Notes: generated by a model not told the origin, from the sequence alone. 64,000 bases of DNA from Siphonodentalium dalli (GCA_032622095.1 CP136068.1:154221151-154285150); one strand, 5' to 3'. Counted from the first letter of the stretch, positions 23,891 through 37,836 are shown. Translations and numbers: made by a program.

Positions 23891-25229
23891 TTAAACCTCA
23901 AAATGATCTAGAAGTAATTTAATAGCATGGACAATATGTACCGGTAGGGTATATAACTATATATAACTAAACAAAACATCAAAAAGTTCCCACCCATATT
24001 TTGTAGTGGTGGAATATGATCTAGGTGCGTAGCTAGAGTAGAGATTCATGTCATGATCTACCAACCTCCCCTTGAAGAAACATTTGACACACCCCCAGGA
24101 CAATATTTTACTCGCCCCAGGACAATATTTGTCTCTGAAAACAACAAATTGCACACTAAATACGGTTGGAATAACAAATCTATGATATATATAGTACAAA
24201 CTACAACCAGCTTTTGGTCTGAAAAAAATGTTGTGTCAGACATGAAATTTCCAAATGTTGAATATTTTGGCCAAGTTGGGGAGAGGGGTTGAGACCCCCA
24301 CTCGACTCCCCTCCCCTGTCGCCACAACATTGAGTTGAAGAAAATACAGATTCTATGACTTTAATGAATCTTTCTGGTAGCATATAAAGTCCGTATTGCA
24401 GTGTCTCATGTATTTACTGCACTCCACCCCACCCTTGGATCAGACCAAACTCACAGGTTCGCAGAATTTCATCTCATTTAACAAAATATTAAAATTACTG
24501 AGTAAAAGCTGACCGTTGAAGCCGCAACAAGTACGGTTAATCTCCCGTGTATATATCGTACTGAAATGCCACAAACATTCTCCTCGACTGATATTGATCG
24601 GACAGTCTAACACCGGGCCGACGCACTGGTGCAATGGTTTGTTCTCCATTGATAAAATCTTCATCAAATTGATCCAAATTTCCTGAAAACAAGCAAAGGT
24701 GGAAAATTATCATGCAGAGAAACTCCGAATTATTTATTTATATGTAAATCGATGGTAAAAATAAGATTGGTATCCTCCGAGTTTCTCGTATTGTTCCTTT
24801 AGCCGCGACGCACTCGGGGGTTTAATTAAACTGCTTCCAGTATAATTAATGTAAGTTGTGTGTTGCATTGTTCTAATGTGCATGGTCAATATATCGTTAA
24901 ACCTAGAACATAGTTCGAAAAAAATATATGCGCATTAAGCCGGGAGCGATTTCACCATCTGATGAAACAAAATAAATAAAAAGTCGCTGAAAACCTGGGA
25001 ACTTTTTGACGTTTTGACATAAAGTCGAACAAATAACTCAGGGGAATATATTTCTTAGTTATTATCTGTTCCTTAATAATATACTTCACTGCATGTGAAA
25101 ATCCCAACTAGAAATTGAATGTTTTTATGTGACTTTTGTGAGCTGATATCGCAATAAACATTGAATTAATTACCGAGGAGAAATTCCATAATTGTACACG
25201 ACGCAAAGCAAAATCGCTCACAAATTCAC

Positions 25230-25731
25230 TTAAAGACACGGTTGGCCTTGGCGGTGGGTATCCTGTGAAAATATCTCCACCCGTCAAAAACCGCCACAAA
25301 CAGAAAGAACACCAAAATGTTGATAGACTTTGTCCGTATACAAATAAGAAATATCGCATAAACAGTATGTTATGGTCATTTGTTTGACCATTGTTATGTA
25401 AACAAAGGCATAAAAAGTTACTTTTCTGGTGTTTGTTTATATTATGATGGTAAACATAAAGAGCGTTCTTTGTTGTTGAATACCTGATATGGAACTAATA
25501 AAGAGCGTTTATGCCATTTGTGTGTGATTAGCCAGTAGCATTGTGTTGTCTTCTGTAACACAATCAGGCTCTTGCTTAGGTAAACTATAGTAAATCTTTA
25601 TGATAACATGCTGTTTACGCGATGGTCATGGTATATATGAACGGAACTGTATGCGTTTTAAAGTTTTTCTGTTTACGGTGTTTGGAACAAATATGAATAT
25701 TTTCGACAATTAAGGCCGCACGTGCCTTTAA
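25230..25731 (+). mobile_element. MITE-B, duplicate copy
   Basis: Same sequence and flanks as 16,610-17,111, shifted by 8,620. Confidence 0.75.
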
Positions 25732-26571
25732 ATCGTGAAATTTCGAGTTTGGACCTTCACCTATACAGTGAAGTACATTATGAAGGAACAGGTAATAACT
25801 AAGAAATATATTCCCCGCGTTATCTTTTCGACTTTATAAGGTTCCCTGTCAAAACTTCAAAAAGTTCCAAGGTTTTGTACTGGTGGAATATGATCTCTAC
25901 GTGCGTATAGCTAATAGTAGAGATTCATGACATGATCTATAATGTGTCGAGAAAGGGCCGACAGCACTAAAATAAAAAACATTGAATATTTTATGTCGTA
26001 AAATGGCAATAAATCCACCAGAATGACTCCGACTGAACTCAAAGGGTCGCAAGTTTCCATGCTGGTTGACATCTGTGCGAATGTTTTTTTTAATTTACTG
26101 GAAAATGACGGAATACTACCTCGGACAAAAGATGCGTCCCAGGACGTAAGATTCTTTGTCGAAAAAAAGGCAATAACTCCGCCAAAATAAGTCCGACCGA
26201 ACTCAAAATCTCAGATGCGCAGGTTCACATGCTGATTGATATTTGTGCCAAGTTAAAAACAAATTTACCAGAAAATGACAGAATACATGCTTGGACAAAG
26301 TTCCGGACGGACGCACACACCGACGTACACATAGACGGACGGTGGTCATGACTATATAGTCCTCAGATGGAATGACGGGGGAGAATATATATATAGGGAT
26401 GTATTACACATGAACGCAGTGCAAGCCAATGGTGTCTGTCATTTTCAGAATGAGATCCCCAGGTGATGAATGTACATCGGGCTAGCCTCATCAAATTCAC
26501 CCTCCGGGGACATCATTCTGTTGAGACTTAGGATAAGATTGAAGTTCCCCAGTTGAAGTTGGTGATGTTCA

Positions 26572-26954
26572 TGGGCCCCACCCCCCTTTTCGTACGCCGT
26601 ATTCCATGCCCTGTTATGAGGTACGCCGTATTCCGGCCCCTCTGTTAGGAGGTATTCGGTATTCCAAAAATACCGGTATTCGTACGCCGACCTTCGACAC
26701 CTTCCAAAAAATGATCATAATAATAATTTAAATGCGATTTTTGTCACAATAAATTAACAGTTTGACATATATACAGATCGTCGATCATCTTCATTTTAGA
26801 TCATTTTAGATGTGGACACTGCGGGATGACCGGCGTTCGTACGGCAATAGAACATTTTTCCGGAAAATTCCATATGGCTGTTAACTGGTATTCCGTATTC
26901 CACCCTCTGTGTTAAGTGGTATTCCGTATTCCAGGGGGTGGGGTGGGGGCCTCA
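26572..26954 (+). mobile_element. MITE-C, duplicate copy
   Basis: Same sequence and flanks as 17,952-18,334, shifted by 8,620, with the same internal insertion. Confidence 0.65.
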
Positions 26955-29900
26955 TATAGATACGGACATTCTCACAAAGGTGAATATCTTGCCAATTTAA
27001 ATATAATCTTACCTTAACTATAGAAATAATCGAAGAGACCGCCCAATATATCGAATTTCGAGATCCACCACAATCAACAAGACTCCATGTGGACACGTTA
27101 CGGCAGCCTGTGAGCCTGTACGAAACAACGACGCGCGCGTGACCACCACGTGAAATTTAAAAAACCGACGTCACACACAAATATGTGTGGTGATGTACAC
27201 ATATATGTGTGGATATTGGGTGATACACACATATGTGTGTATTATGCACACAATTATGTTCAGATAATGCCTCCACACAGTCATTGTGTGGAAGCTGCCA
27301 CACAGTCCTTTTTACAGTGTAGCTAACAAAATTAACGACATTAGGGAGACTCTTCAAATAATCCGACCTTATGGAGACATCTCGACACAGCTATATATAT
27401 TTTAATATTCCATCTGTTGGTGGCGATTTGAACACATATGAATATTTCAGCAACGAACGCCGCTCGTGCCTTTAATTATTATAACCAATACCATGTAATG
27501 ATATACATATACCTAACAACATGAACGACATTAGGGAGATTCTTGAAATAATCTGACCTTATATAGGGAGACATCTCAATATATCATTTTCCATGCAACG
27601 CGCAGCTTCTGGGTATGGTGAGAGCATTTGGTATTAATAATACAAAAAATTATTTTATTGCTCATATTAAAGATACGGGCGGTGTTGGCGGTGGGTATGC
27701 TGTTAAAATATTCATCTCCGTCAAAAACCGCCATAAACAGAAATAGTAAAATATAGGCAGAATTTGTTGTTATATCATACAGAAATATGGCATCAACAGT
27801 ATGTTATTGTCAATTGTTTTCACTTTGTTGTGCAAACACAAGGAAAAAAACCGTTACGTTTCCTGGCTTTTGTTTAGATCCGGATATGTTAAGCATACAG
27901 AGCGTTGTTTGTTACTGTTTTTCTTATATGGAAATAATGAAGAGCGTTTATATAATGTTTGTGTGATTAACCAATATGATTGCGTTGTGTTATGTAAACA
28001 GAAGCAAAACTTCTGTAACACGGGCATGCTGTTGTTTACGCAATCATCGTACACATTGAGGACAATACACTATTCACGCGCTGATTACGTTTGCATATGA
28101 ACAAAACTGTACATATTTTAATATTCCATCTGTTGGTGGCGATTTGACCACATATTAATATTTCTGAAACGAACACCGCCCGTGCCTTCAATTATTATAA
28201 CCAATGCCATGTACTGATATACATATACATATAACTAACACAATTAACGACATTAGGGAGACTCTTGAAATAATCCGACCTTAGGGAGACATCTCGACAC
28301 AGCTATATATATTTTAATATTCCATCTGTTGGTGGCGATTTGAACACATATGAATAGTTCTGCAACGAACGCCGCCCGTGCCTTTAATTATTATAACCAA
28401 TACCATGTAATGATATACATATACCTAACAACATGAAACGACATTCGGGAGACTCTTGGAATAATCCGACCTTAGGGAGACATCTCAATATATCATTTTC
28501 CATGCAACGCGCAGCTTCTGTGTATGGTGAGAGCGTTGGTATTAATAAAAAAACCCATCTTTTATTGCTCATATTAAAGATACGGGCGGTGTTGGCGGTG
28601 GGTATGCTGTTAAAATATTCATCTCCTTCAAAAACAGCCACAAACAGAAATAGTAAAATATAGGCAGAATGTGTTGTTATATCATACAGAAATATGGCAT
28701 AACAGTATGTTATTGTCAATTGTTTTCACTTTGTTGTGCAAACAAAATGAAAATACCGTTACGTTTCCTGGCTTTTGTATAGATCCGGATATGGTAAACA
28801 TAAAGAGCGTTCCTTGTTACTGTTTTTCTTATATGAAAATAATGAAGAGCGTTCATGTAATGTTTGTGTGATTAACCAATATGATTGCGTTGTGTTATGT
28901 AAACAGAAGCAAAACTTCTATAACACGAGCAGGCTGTTGTTTACACAACCATCGTACACCTTGAAAACAATATACTATTTACGCGCTGATTATGTTTACA
29001 TATGAACAAAACTATATATATTTTAATATTCCTTCTAATGGTGGCGATTTGAACACATGAATATTTCTGCAACGAACGCCGCCCGTGTCTTTAATTATTA
29101 TAACCAATGCCGTGTGCTGATATACATATAGCTAACGACATTACGACCTTAGGGAGACTCTTGAAATAATCCGACCTTAGGTTGACATCTCAATATATCA
29201 TTTTCCATGCAACGCACAGCTTCTGGTTAAGGTGAGAGCATTGGTATTAATAAAAAAAACATCTTTTATTACTCATATTAAAGATACGGGCGGTGTTGGC
29301 GGTGGGTATGCTGTTAAAATATTCATCTCCTTCAAAAACCGCCATAAACAGAAATAGTAACATATAGGCAGAATGTGTTGTTATATCATACAGAAATATG
29401 GCATAAACAGTATGTTATTGTCAATTGTTTTCACTTTGTTGTGCAAACAAAAGGAAAAAACAGTTACGTTTCCTAGCTTTTGTATATATCCGGATATGGT
29501 AAGCATAAAGAGCGTTGTTTGTTACTGTTTTTCTTATATGGAAATAATGAAGAGCGTTCATGTAATGTTTGTGAGATTAAACAATATGACTGCGTTGTGT
29601 TATGTAAACAGAAGCAAAACTTCTTTAACACGAGCAGGCTGTTGTTCACACAACCATCGTACACATCAATTGAGGACAATATACTATTTACGCGCTGATT
29701 ATGTTTGCATATGAACACAACTATATATATTTTAATATTCCTTCTGATGGTGGCGATTTGAACACATGAAAATTTCTGCAACGAACGCCGCCCGTGTCTT
29801 TAATTGTTATAACCAATGTCGTGTGCTGATATACATATACATATAGCTAACAAAATTAACGACATTAGGGAGACTCATGAAATAATCCGACATTAGGGAG

Positions 29901-32900
29901 ACATCTCGACACATATTTTTTAATATTCCATCTGTTGGTGGCGATTTGAACACATATGAATATTTCTGCAACGAACGCCGCCCGTGCCTTTAATTATTAT
30001 AACCAATACCATGTAATGGTACACATATACCTAACAACATGAACGCATTGGGGAGACTCTTGAAATAATCCGACCTTAGGGAGACATCTCGACACAGCTA
30101 TATATATTTTAATATTCCATCTGTTGGTGGCGATTTGAACACATACAAATATTTCTGCAACGAATGCCGCTCGTGCCTTTAATTATTATAACCAATACCA
30201 TGTAATGATATACATATACCTAACAACATGAACGACATTATGGAGATTCTTGAAATAATCTGACCTTAGGGAGACATCTCAACATATCATTTTCCATGCA
30301 AAGTGCAGCTTCTGGGTATGTTGAGAGCATTTGGTATTAATAATTAAAAAAAAATCTTGTATTGCTCATATTAAAGATACGGGCGGTGTTGGCGGTGGGT
30401 ATGCTGTTAAGATATTCATCTCCGTCAAAAAGCGCCATAAACAGAAATAGTAAAATATAGGCAGAATTTGTTGTTATATCATACAGAAATATGGCATAAA
30501 CAGTATGTTATTGTCAATTGTTTTCATTGTGTTGTGCAAACACAAGGAAAAAAACGTTACGTTTCCTGGCTTTTGTTAGATCCGGATATGGTAAGCATAA
30601 AGAGCGTTGTTTGTTACTGTTTTTCTTATATGGAAATAATGAAGAGCGTTTATATAATGTTTGTGTGATTAACCAATATGATTGCGTTGTGTTATGTAAA
30701 CAGAAGCAAAACTTCTATAACACGAGCAGGCTGTAATTGTTTACACAGCCACCGTACACCTTGAAAACAATATACTATTTATGCGCTGATTATGTTTGCA
30801 TATGAACAAAACTATATATATTTTAATATTCCTTCTGTTGGTGGCGATTTGAACACATGGATATTTCTGCAACGAACGCCGCCCGTGTCTTTAATTATTA
30901 TAACCAATGCCGTGTGCTGATATACATATACATATAGCTAACAACATTACCGACCTTATGGATACTCTTGAAATAATCCGACCTTAGGGAGACATCTCGA
31001 TATATCATTTTCTATGCAATGCGTAGCTTCTGGGTAAGGTGAGAGCATTTGTTATTGATAAAAAAAACATCTTTTATTGCTATATTAAAGATACTTGCGG
31101 TGTTGGCGGTGGGTATGCTGTTAAAATATTCATCTCCTTCAAAAACAGCCATAAACAGAAATAGTAAAATATTGGCAGAATGTGTTGTTATATCATACAG
31201 AAATATGGCATAAACAGTATGTTATTGTCAATTGTTTTCACTTTGTTGTGCAAACAAAAGGAAAAAAACCGTTACGTTTCCTGGCTTTTGTATAGATCCG
31301 GATATGGTAAGCATAAAGAGCGTTGTTTGTTACTGTTTTTCTTATATGGAAATAATGAAGAGCGTTCATGTAATGTTTGTGAGATTAACCAATATGACTG
31401 CGTTGTGTTATGTAAACAGAAGCATAACTTCTGTAACACGAGCAGGCTGTTGTTCACACAACATCGTACACATTGAGGACACTATACTATTTACAGGCTG
31501 ATTATGTTTGCATATGAACAAAACTATACATATTTTAATATTCCTTCTGATGGTGGCGATTTGAGCACATGAATAATTCGGCAACGAACACCGCCCGTGT
31601 CTTTAATTATTATAACCAATGCCGTGTACTGATATATAAATACATATAGCTAACATTACCGACCTTAGCGAGACTCTTGAAATAATCCGAGACATCTCAA
31701 TATATCATTTTCCATGAAACGTGCAGCTTCTGGGTATGGTGAGAGCATTTGGTATTAATAAAAAAACATCTTTTATTGCTCATATTAAAGATACGGGCGG
31801 TGTTTGGCGGTTGGTATGCTGTTAAAATATTTGTTTAGATCCGGATATGGTAAGCATAAAGAGCGTTCTTTGTTACTGTTTTTCTCATATGGAAATAATG
31901 AAGAGCGTTTATATAATGTTTGTGTGATTAATTAATATGATTGCGTTGTGTTATATAAACAGAAGCAAAACTTCTGCAACACGAACAGGCTGTTGTTTAC
32001 ACAACCATCGTACACCTTGAGGACAATATACTATTTAAGCGCTGATTATGTTTGCATATGAACAAAACTATATATTTTTTAATATTCCTTCCGATGGTGG
32101 CGATTTTAACACATGAATATTTCTGCAACGAACACCGCCCGTGTCTTTAATTATTATAACCAACGCCGTGTACTGATATATATATATATACATATAGCTA
32201 ACAACATTACCGACCTTATGGAGACTCTTGAAATAATCCGACCTTAGGGAGACATCTCGATATATCATTTTATATGCAAAGCATAGGTTCTGGGTGTGGT
32301 GGGAGCATTTGGTATTAATAAAAAAACATGTTTTATTGCTATATTAAAGATACTGGCGGTGTTGGCGGTGTACATGCTGTGAAAATATTCACCTCCGTTA
32401 AGTGTGTTATGTAAACAAAAGCAAAAAACGTCATGTTTCCTGGGTTTTGTTTAGATCCGGATACGGTAAACATAAAGAGCGTTATTTGTTACTACTTTCC
32501 TTATTTGGAAATAATTAAGAGACTCTAGAAATAATCCGACCTTAATGAGATATCTCAATATATCATTTTCTATGCAGCGCGTGGCTTCTGGGTAAGGTGA
32601 GAGCATTTGTTATTAATCGGAAAAAAATCTTTTATTGCTATATTAAAGATACGGGCGGTGTTAGCAATCATCGTGTACCTTGGGGACAATATCCTATTTA
32701 CGCGATGATTATGTTTGCATATGAAAAAAACTGTACATATTTTAATATTCCATATTATGTAAACAAAGGAAAAACCGTTACGTTTCCTTGCTTTTGTTTA
32801 GATCCGGATATGGTAAACATAAAGAGCGTTTTGGTTCCTTATATGGAAATAATAAAGAGCGTTTATATAATTTTTGTGTGGTCAACCACTATACTTGCGT

Positions 32901-33115
32901 TGTGTTGTGTAAACAAAAGCAAAACTTCTGTAACACGAGCAGGCTGCTGTTTACCCACCATAGTACACATTGAGGACAATATACTATTTACCCGCTGAAT
33001 ATATTTGCATATGAACAAACTATATATTTTTTAATATTCCTTCTGTTGGTTGCGATTTGAACACATATGATATTTCTGCAACGAACTTCGGCCGTGCCTT
33101 TAATTATTATAACCA

Positions 33116-33596
33116 ATGCCATGTACTGATATAGCGTTTTACAAAGATTAAACCAGGTCCCCGCATTCGTGTATTGAGGGTTAAATTTCTCGCGTATGCT
33201 AGCATCTTATATTATATCTAGTCATGTTATAAAACTTTTTCAAAAATGTGGCTTCAAAATATAAAGTACATATTATGTATCTCCATAACTTTGATTTTTA
33301 ATATGTGTCCCATAATACCGCATTTTGTGGTATTTATTGCATATGTCCCCCTAATATGGTTCATGTTGTATGTAAAATGAGCAAACATTAGGGAGACGGT
33401 ATTAGGGGGACACTTGTTATATATTTTTAAATATTATAATAGTTATAACAAATGACATCATAGATGGTTTTTCGATTAATACCAAATGCCCTCACCACAC
33501 ACAGAAGCTATGCGTTGCATAGAAAATGATATATCGAGATGTCTCCCTAAGGTCGGATTATTTCAACAGTCTCCCTAAGGTCGTTAGTGTTGTTAG

Positions 33597-33598
<2 letters not shown>
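33116..33598. other. Right flank of the MITE-A array with an inverted linker
   Basis: 33,116-33,450 holds no recognised gene. Around 33,370 ATTAGGGAGACGGT and ATTAGGGGGACAC resemble linker words. 33,465-33,597 is the array linker in reverse orientation (CAGAAGCTATGCGTTGCATA, GAAAATGATATATCGAGATG, CTCCCTAAGGTCG twice), so the array edge is marked by an inversion. Confidence 0.6.
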
Positions 33599-33640
<42 letters not shown>

Positions 33641-33720
33641 ATGTGTATATGTATGTGTATGCATGTTTGTATACAATCTGTATATATATGTATGTATATG
33701 TATGTATGTATATATATATT
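33599..33720. repeat. (AT)n microsatellite passing into TATG/TGTA repeats
   Basis: About 32 bp of pure AT followed by about 90 bp of TATGTG-type words, directly abutting the TIR element at 33,719. Open frames here are repeat artefacts. Confidence 0.9.
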
Positions 33721-34422
33721 TATCACATAATTTGGCCATAAAAGCAGTTTCATAATTATCGGTAATAGACACGTTTAATGTCAGCGCGTGCGATGACGTC
33801 ACGGCGTTCTTCAAATAACTTGCGATCGCTGTAGTTTATGATTGTTGTTTTCGATGAATATTTCGCGTTGTTTCGGGTTTATTTTATCATGTGATAAAAG
33901 GTATCTCACACTCGTCCTATTTTATACGTAATTTATCAACCTCGTCCTCTAAATTCTATTTGAGCCTCGGTAAACCTCGGCTCAAATCGAATTAGTGAAC
34001 TCGGTTGATAAATTCCGTATAAAATAGAAACTCATGTAAGATCCTCTATATATGTATATATATAATATGAGACACATCCATAAATTGGGAATTGCATAAT
34101 TATGAATCGTATGTATACGTGCTGTGTATAGTCATTATATTATGGTGAATTTGTTACGGAAGTATGATATGATAATTGTTCACGTATAAATTGTTTGTAT
34201 AAATTGTTTGTTTGTATATATGTATATATGTTTGGCTATGTTCCAACTTAAATGTTGGCTTTGCAAATAAACAATCGAAATATTCATCGAAAACAACAAT
34301 CATAAACTACAGCGATCGCAAGTTATTTGAAGAACGCCGTGACGTCATCGCACGCGCTGATATTAAACGTGTCTATTACCGATAATTATAAAACTGCTTT
34401 TATGGCCAAATTATGTGATAAA
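33719..34422. mobile_element. 704-bp element with 147-bp near-perfect TIRs
   Basis: Left arm 33,719-33,865 (starts TTTATCACATAATTTGGCC) and right arm 34,276-34,422 (ends GGCCAAATTATGTGATAAA) are inverted copies with about two differences. The arms contain GACGTCACGGCGTTCTTC and GCGATCGC. Nested between them is a second imperfect palindrome (33,910-34,043). There is no coding region, so it is a non-autonomous foldback or MITE. I could not fix a target-site duplication. The arm identity argues for recent activity or strong pairing-driven correction. Confidence 0.85.
33910..34043. repeat. Inner palindrome of the 704-bp element
   Basis: Arms of about 65-70 nt around a short TAAA centre (GAGCCTCGG and CCTCGGCTC flank it), with ATTTATCAACC and GGTTGATAAAT further out and TATTTTATACG and CGTATAAAATA beyond. 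The ACTCGGTTGATAA core is also the monomer of the minisatellite at 40,346-40,555. Confidence 0.75.
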
Positions 34423-37400
34423 AGTAAGTTTCAATTATGGGCCAAAATGTCAGAAAATAGGGCTGAACCCCCAAATTGGGTTCTGGCCCCTAATATATGA
34501 CTTCGGCCCTTTTTATACAAACAATAGACGGGGCCAATGCATTCATCATCAAACGTACTCCAGAATCACCATCAAACAGAAGCTGGTCCCATATTCCGCA
34601 AAGACCCCCAACAGCGAGACGACTAATAATAAATCTATGGCAATATTCAGAATTTTGCGGGAGGGTTAGTTCTTTGGAGATCCTGGGTACAATTATTGGA
34701 CCAAATATGTTCTGTGTTATATTGGTGTGTGCCGACAAGACCAACGTAGTTTTTAGAACTAAACAAGGCCGAAAAGACGTTTACTGAATGTAAAGCAAGT
34801 CTTTGAAGACTGAGGATTATTTGAAAATAACAGCGTGAAAAATAAAATCTTAAATGATTGTTTTCATCTGATATTCAACTGGGACCCTTTTCTGCTTGAA
34901 AAATAACCACATATATATTCTTAACATCAGACAATAGTAGATAAGTGAACTATACAACAAGGAAGCTTATATTCCACGAGTCTTCGCTCCTTTGTGCCTT
35001 AAATTTTTTGGAATCGTGTGGATACCAAAATGTCGCATAACTCAAAATTCTCACCTCTGATGCTCGGGAATAGTGTCACTGATGTTACGTCGCATCACCA
35101 GATATAAACACTCGTCAGTGGCATTTAGTTTCTTACTTTGACTCTTTTTGGCCTAATGTTCCTGGACTATTTATATAATGTGATCTTGAATTCGAAAGTG
35201 GCCCTTTTAACAGGGACAACATATGATACATATATAGGTACAATGAGCTACTATTTTAGATGGAAATACAAAACAGGATGTCTATGTTTTGGTTTAATCA
35301 GTATTTACTCCATACTATTAATGTTTTACTTATTATAAAACATCTATTAAAGATGGGTTATCAGATTAAACACCAGAAACTACTATTTATTTGGCTTCGG
35401 GCATAAAACAGTTGATTCGAGTCGAGGAACCCACACATCAAAGCTCAGAGTGATCAGATATTAATCTGTTAATTCTCGAGATGTGTATTTTTTCCGCCTG
35501 GCAAATATTCGTCAAACCGACCAAATGGCGGATGAATTAGATGGATAACTCTAAAATCAAGTGGTAATACAATCGAATTTCCTGATAATCAAAGTGATAA
35601 TACGGCCATATTTCGTTGAACAACATGTTGATAAATAACATGTTTTGGGAATTTTGTTTATACCTTAGTTGATAGCGGTTAGCATTATTTTGTTTCAATT
35701 AATCGATTCTAATAACTAAAGCGTATTTTGAAGAAAAATTGTTGTTGTTGTTGTAACTTGATGATATGGGGACCGTCTGATCGGATTTAGTATTTTTACA
35801 TTAATGATATGAAACGGATTCGACAAGCTTTAAGCTTTTGGGAGTCGTTTCCAGTTGACTTGTGACAAGGCCCATCCTGTGAGACAGATTTAAGACACTT
35901 CAAGTTGTTTACAATACATATGCATGGACTTCAGGTTTAAGATTTTAAACATTGTATCGCATACATGCTAACAGGTTCCGGTGTCTCAAAATAAAGTAGT
36001 TTCATCTGGAATGATTTGGGTTATGTGGGGGTAGTTTGGAGGATTAATGTGGCTATCATATGTGAGGAAAGGGGAGTGAGAGTGAGATGATATATTGTTG
36101 TCTTGTCAAGCAATCACACCACGTATGAATCAATCGACAGGGGTGACATAATTATATGGCAAATTTTGGTGCAGAAAAAAAATACGACCCATTTGTAGCC
36201 AGTTACTGGGTTACATGTGCGCCCTATTTTATTTTTGACATTCCTCGTTATTAGATTACCTGTTTACTTTCCACACAATCAGCGACATTCCGCTTACACG
36301 TGCTTCTGTTTTCATTAGGTTAGATACAAGAAAACGTACTTGACGTACACGAAGATAAAACGATTAACCCATGACGGGTGAAATATTTCCCCATTGCACC
36401 GGAGACATGTATATAATATGTATATACCCTATCATAATATTTATATTATCTTCTGTAAATAACTCTTTGTAATTCTCTATATATTCATATCAATTCCAGA
36501 ATAAATCATCACTCACTGAGCTACATTAGGAAGTCCGAACAGTATCAAATCGTGTGTCAGCTCAGACCAGTAACCCGGTTACAAATGCGCCCCATTTTTT
36601 TGCCATGTTTTTTGTTTCACCCGTGTTTTTGCGGTTACCGTTACATATGGAAGTCGTTTTAAAAATGCGACGTGTTTTTGCGGTTACGGTTACAAATGAT
36701 TAGCAGAGAATAACTCCGACTAGAAAAATGAAAATATTTCACCCATCCTTGTGAAACGGGCATACACAAAAATGGTGATCGTATTCTGAAATAAAGTGCA
36801 ATTGCTGGGTACAACATAAAAATGAATGGAATCGATAAGAAAGACCAAAACGAACTACTATAATCAGGTCACGAGAAACAATGGAATGCCATCAAAGAAG
36901 TGGTTGCATGTGTATCTACGGATTGTTTGGAGGATGCGTTTATCATTATATCGTCTGGAAACAAAGCGAAAACCTATCACAACAAAGCTTATCGACATCG
37001 ATAACTCTAGTAGTGTCATCTATAGAATATACCAGCACAATTTCCACTTTGAAGACGATCTATAGATTGTTATAATATAAATTACCGAGAAACACTAAAC
37101 ATCCGAACGGGCTACAACAAACTCCAAGTTTAGGTGGGTAGATGGCAAGACATTGATATCGAAGATCGTATTTATATGCAATACAACAACCGTTGGCGAC
37201 GAATTCCATTGCTTGCGCGAACAAATTAATGAACTTCGAGACCGCCTATAATTTCTAGCCACGAGTGCATTGCTAAATGCAAAATACTAACAATTATATC
37301 GCCGATAATGTATTTTGATACGACATATTATAAAGGAATATAATTATATTAGGAAAGCATACTATCCTTTGGTTGGTCGGTATGAATTCATGCATATATA

Positions 37401-37579
37401 TGACTGATAACTACTAAATGGTGTAGTTGTATCGCATATTTGTATCCTACATCGACGTTATACTCATGTATTTCATAAATGAATCAATGTATTTCATAAG
37501 TACAATGACCCCCTATGCAGCCTGTGGTTCCGAAAACCCACACATTATCTACTACAATAGCATTTGTTTTTGATATATC

Positions 37580-37677
37580 ATCTGCTTAGAATCGCTCATT
37601 GTTGAGTCAATAATGTGCTGACAATTGGAGCATTTTAGTTACATTATCGACTCATAATGAGGCGATTCTAAGCAGAT
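37580..37677. repeat. Hairpin with arms of about 37 nt
   Basis: 37,580-37,617 (ATCTGCTTAGAATCGC ... GACTCAATAATGT-type end) pairs imperfectly with 37,641-37,677 (ACATTATCGACTC ... GCGATTCTAAGCAGAT). The loop is about 23 nt. A small foldback MITE is the simplest reading. Confidence 0.7.
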
Positions 37678-37836
37678 TATGTGCGGACAATGACACAAAA
37701 TAAGCCAAATCACGATTATTCAGGTGTTCCCTATTTTACATGTGTTTTGACTGTGGCCCGCGCCATAAAACGGATATGAATCCATTTTCTCAGAATAAGA
37801 TACTTAAATTAAATTCTCGCAGTACAATTTTTTCGC

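Larger units (their letters stand above)
23271..32190 (+). repeat. Segmental tandem duplication, copy 2
   Basis: The copy starts abruptly inside MITE-C (GTATTCCGTGCCC). Immediately left of 23,271 the array sequence stutters (TTTTTCTTATTTTTCTTAT), consistent with template slippage at the junction. Colinear with copy 1 to 30,170; the end is blurred inside the array at about 32,190. Contained copies: MITE-C fragment 23,271-23,490, hairpin 23,544-23,639, piggyBac MITE 23,751-23,890, MITE-B 25,230-25,731, MITE-C 26,572-26,954. Confidence 0.85.
18706..33115 (+). repeat. Satellite-like array of MITE-A units
   Basis: Units begin TTAAAGATACGGGCGGTGTT and end CGCCGCCCGTGTCTTTAA. Full or near-full units are at 19,047-19,570, 19,953-20,474, 20,659-21,184, 27,667-28,191, 28,574-29,094, 29,278-29,803, 30,371-30,894 and 31,085-31,606. 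Internally deleted units are at 22,061-22,425, 31,785-32,150 and 32,643-33,103. Between units lies a conserved linker with two CCTTAGGGAGAC words, sometimes with extra 3'-end fragments of the unit. Because linker and unit repeat together, amplification was by tandem duplication of MITE plus flank rather than by repeated transposition. The array spans the 8.6-kb duplication junction at 23,270. Confidence 0.85.

Noticed and set aside
18706-33115. CRISPR-like array
   Set aside because: Units are about 0.5-0.7 kb with TTAA-flanked inverted termini and conserved linkers. There are no short repeats with unique spacers, and the genome is eukaryotic.
34415-34790. Overlapping frames on both strands after the 704-bp element
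   Set aside because: No family motif in any frame, and both strands open across the same bases.
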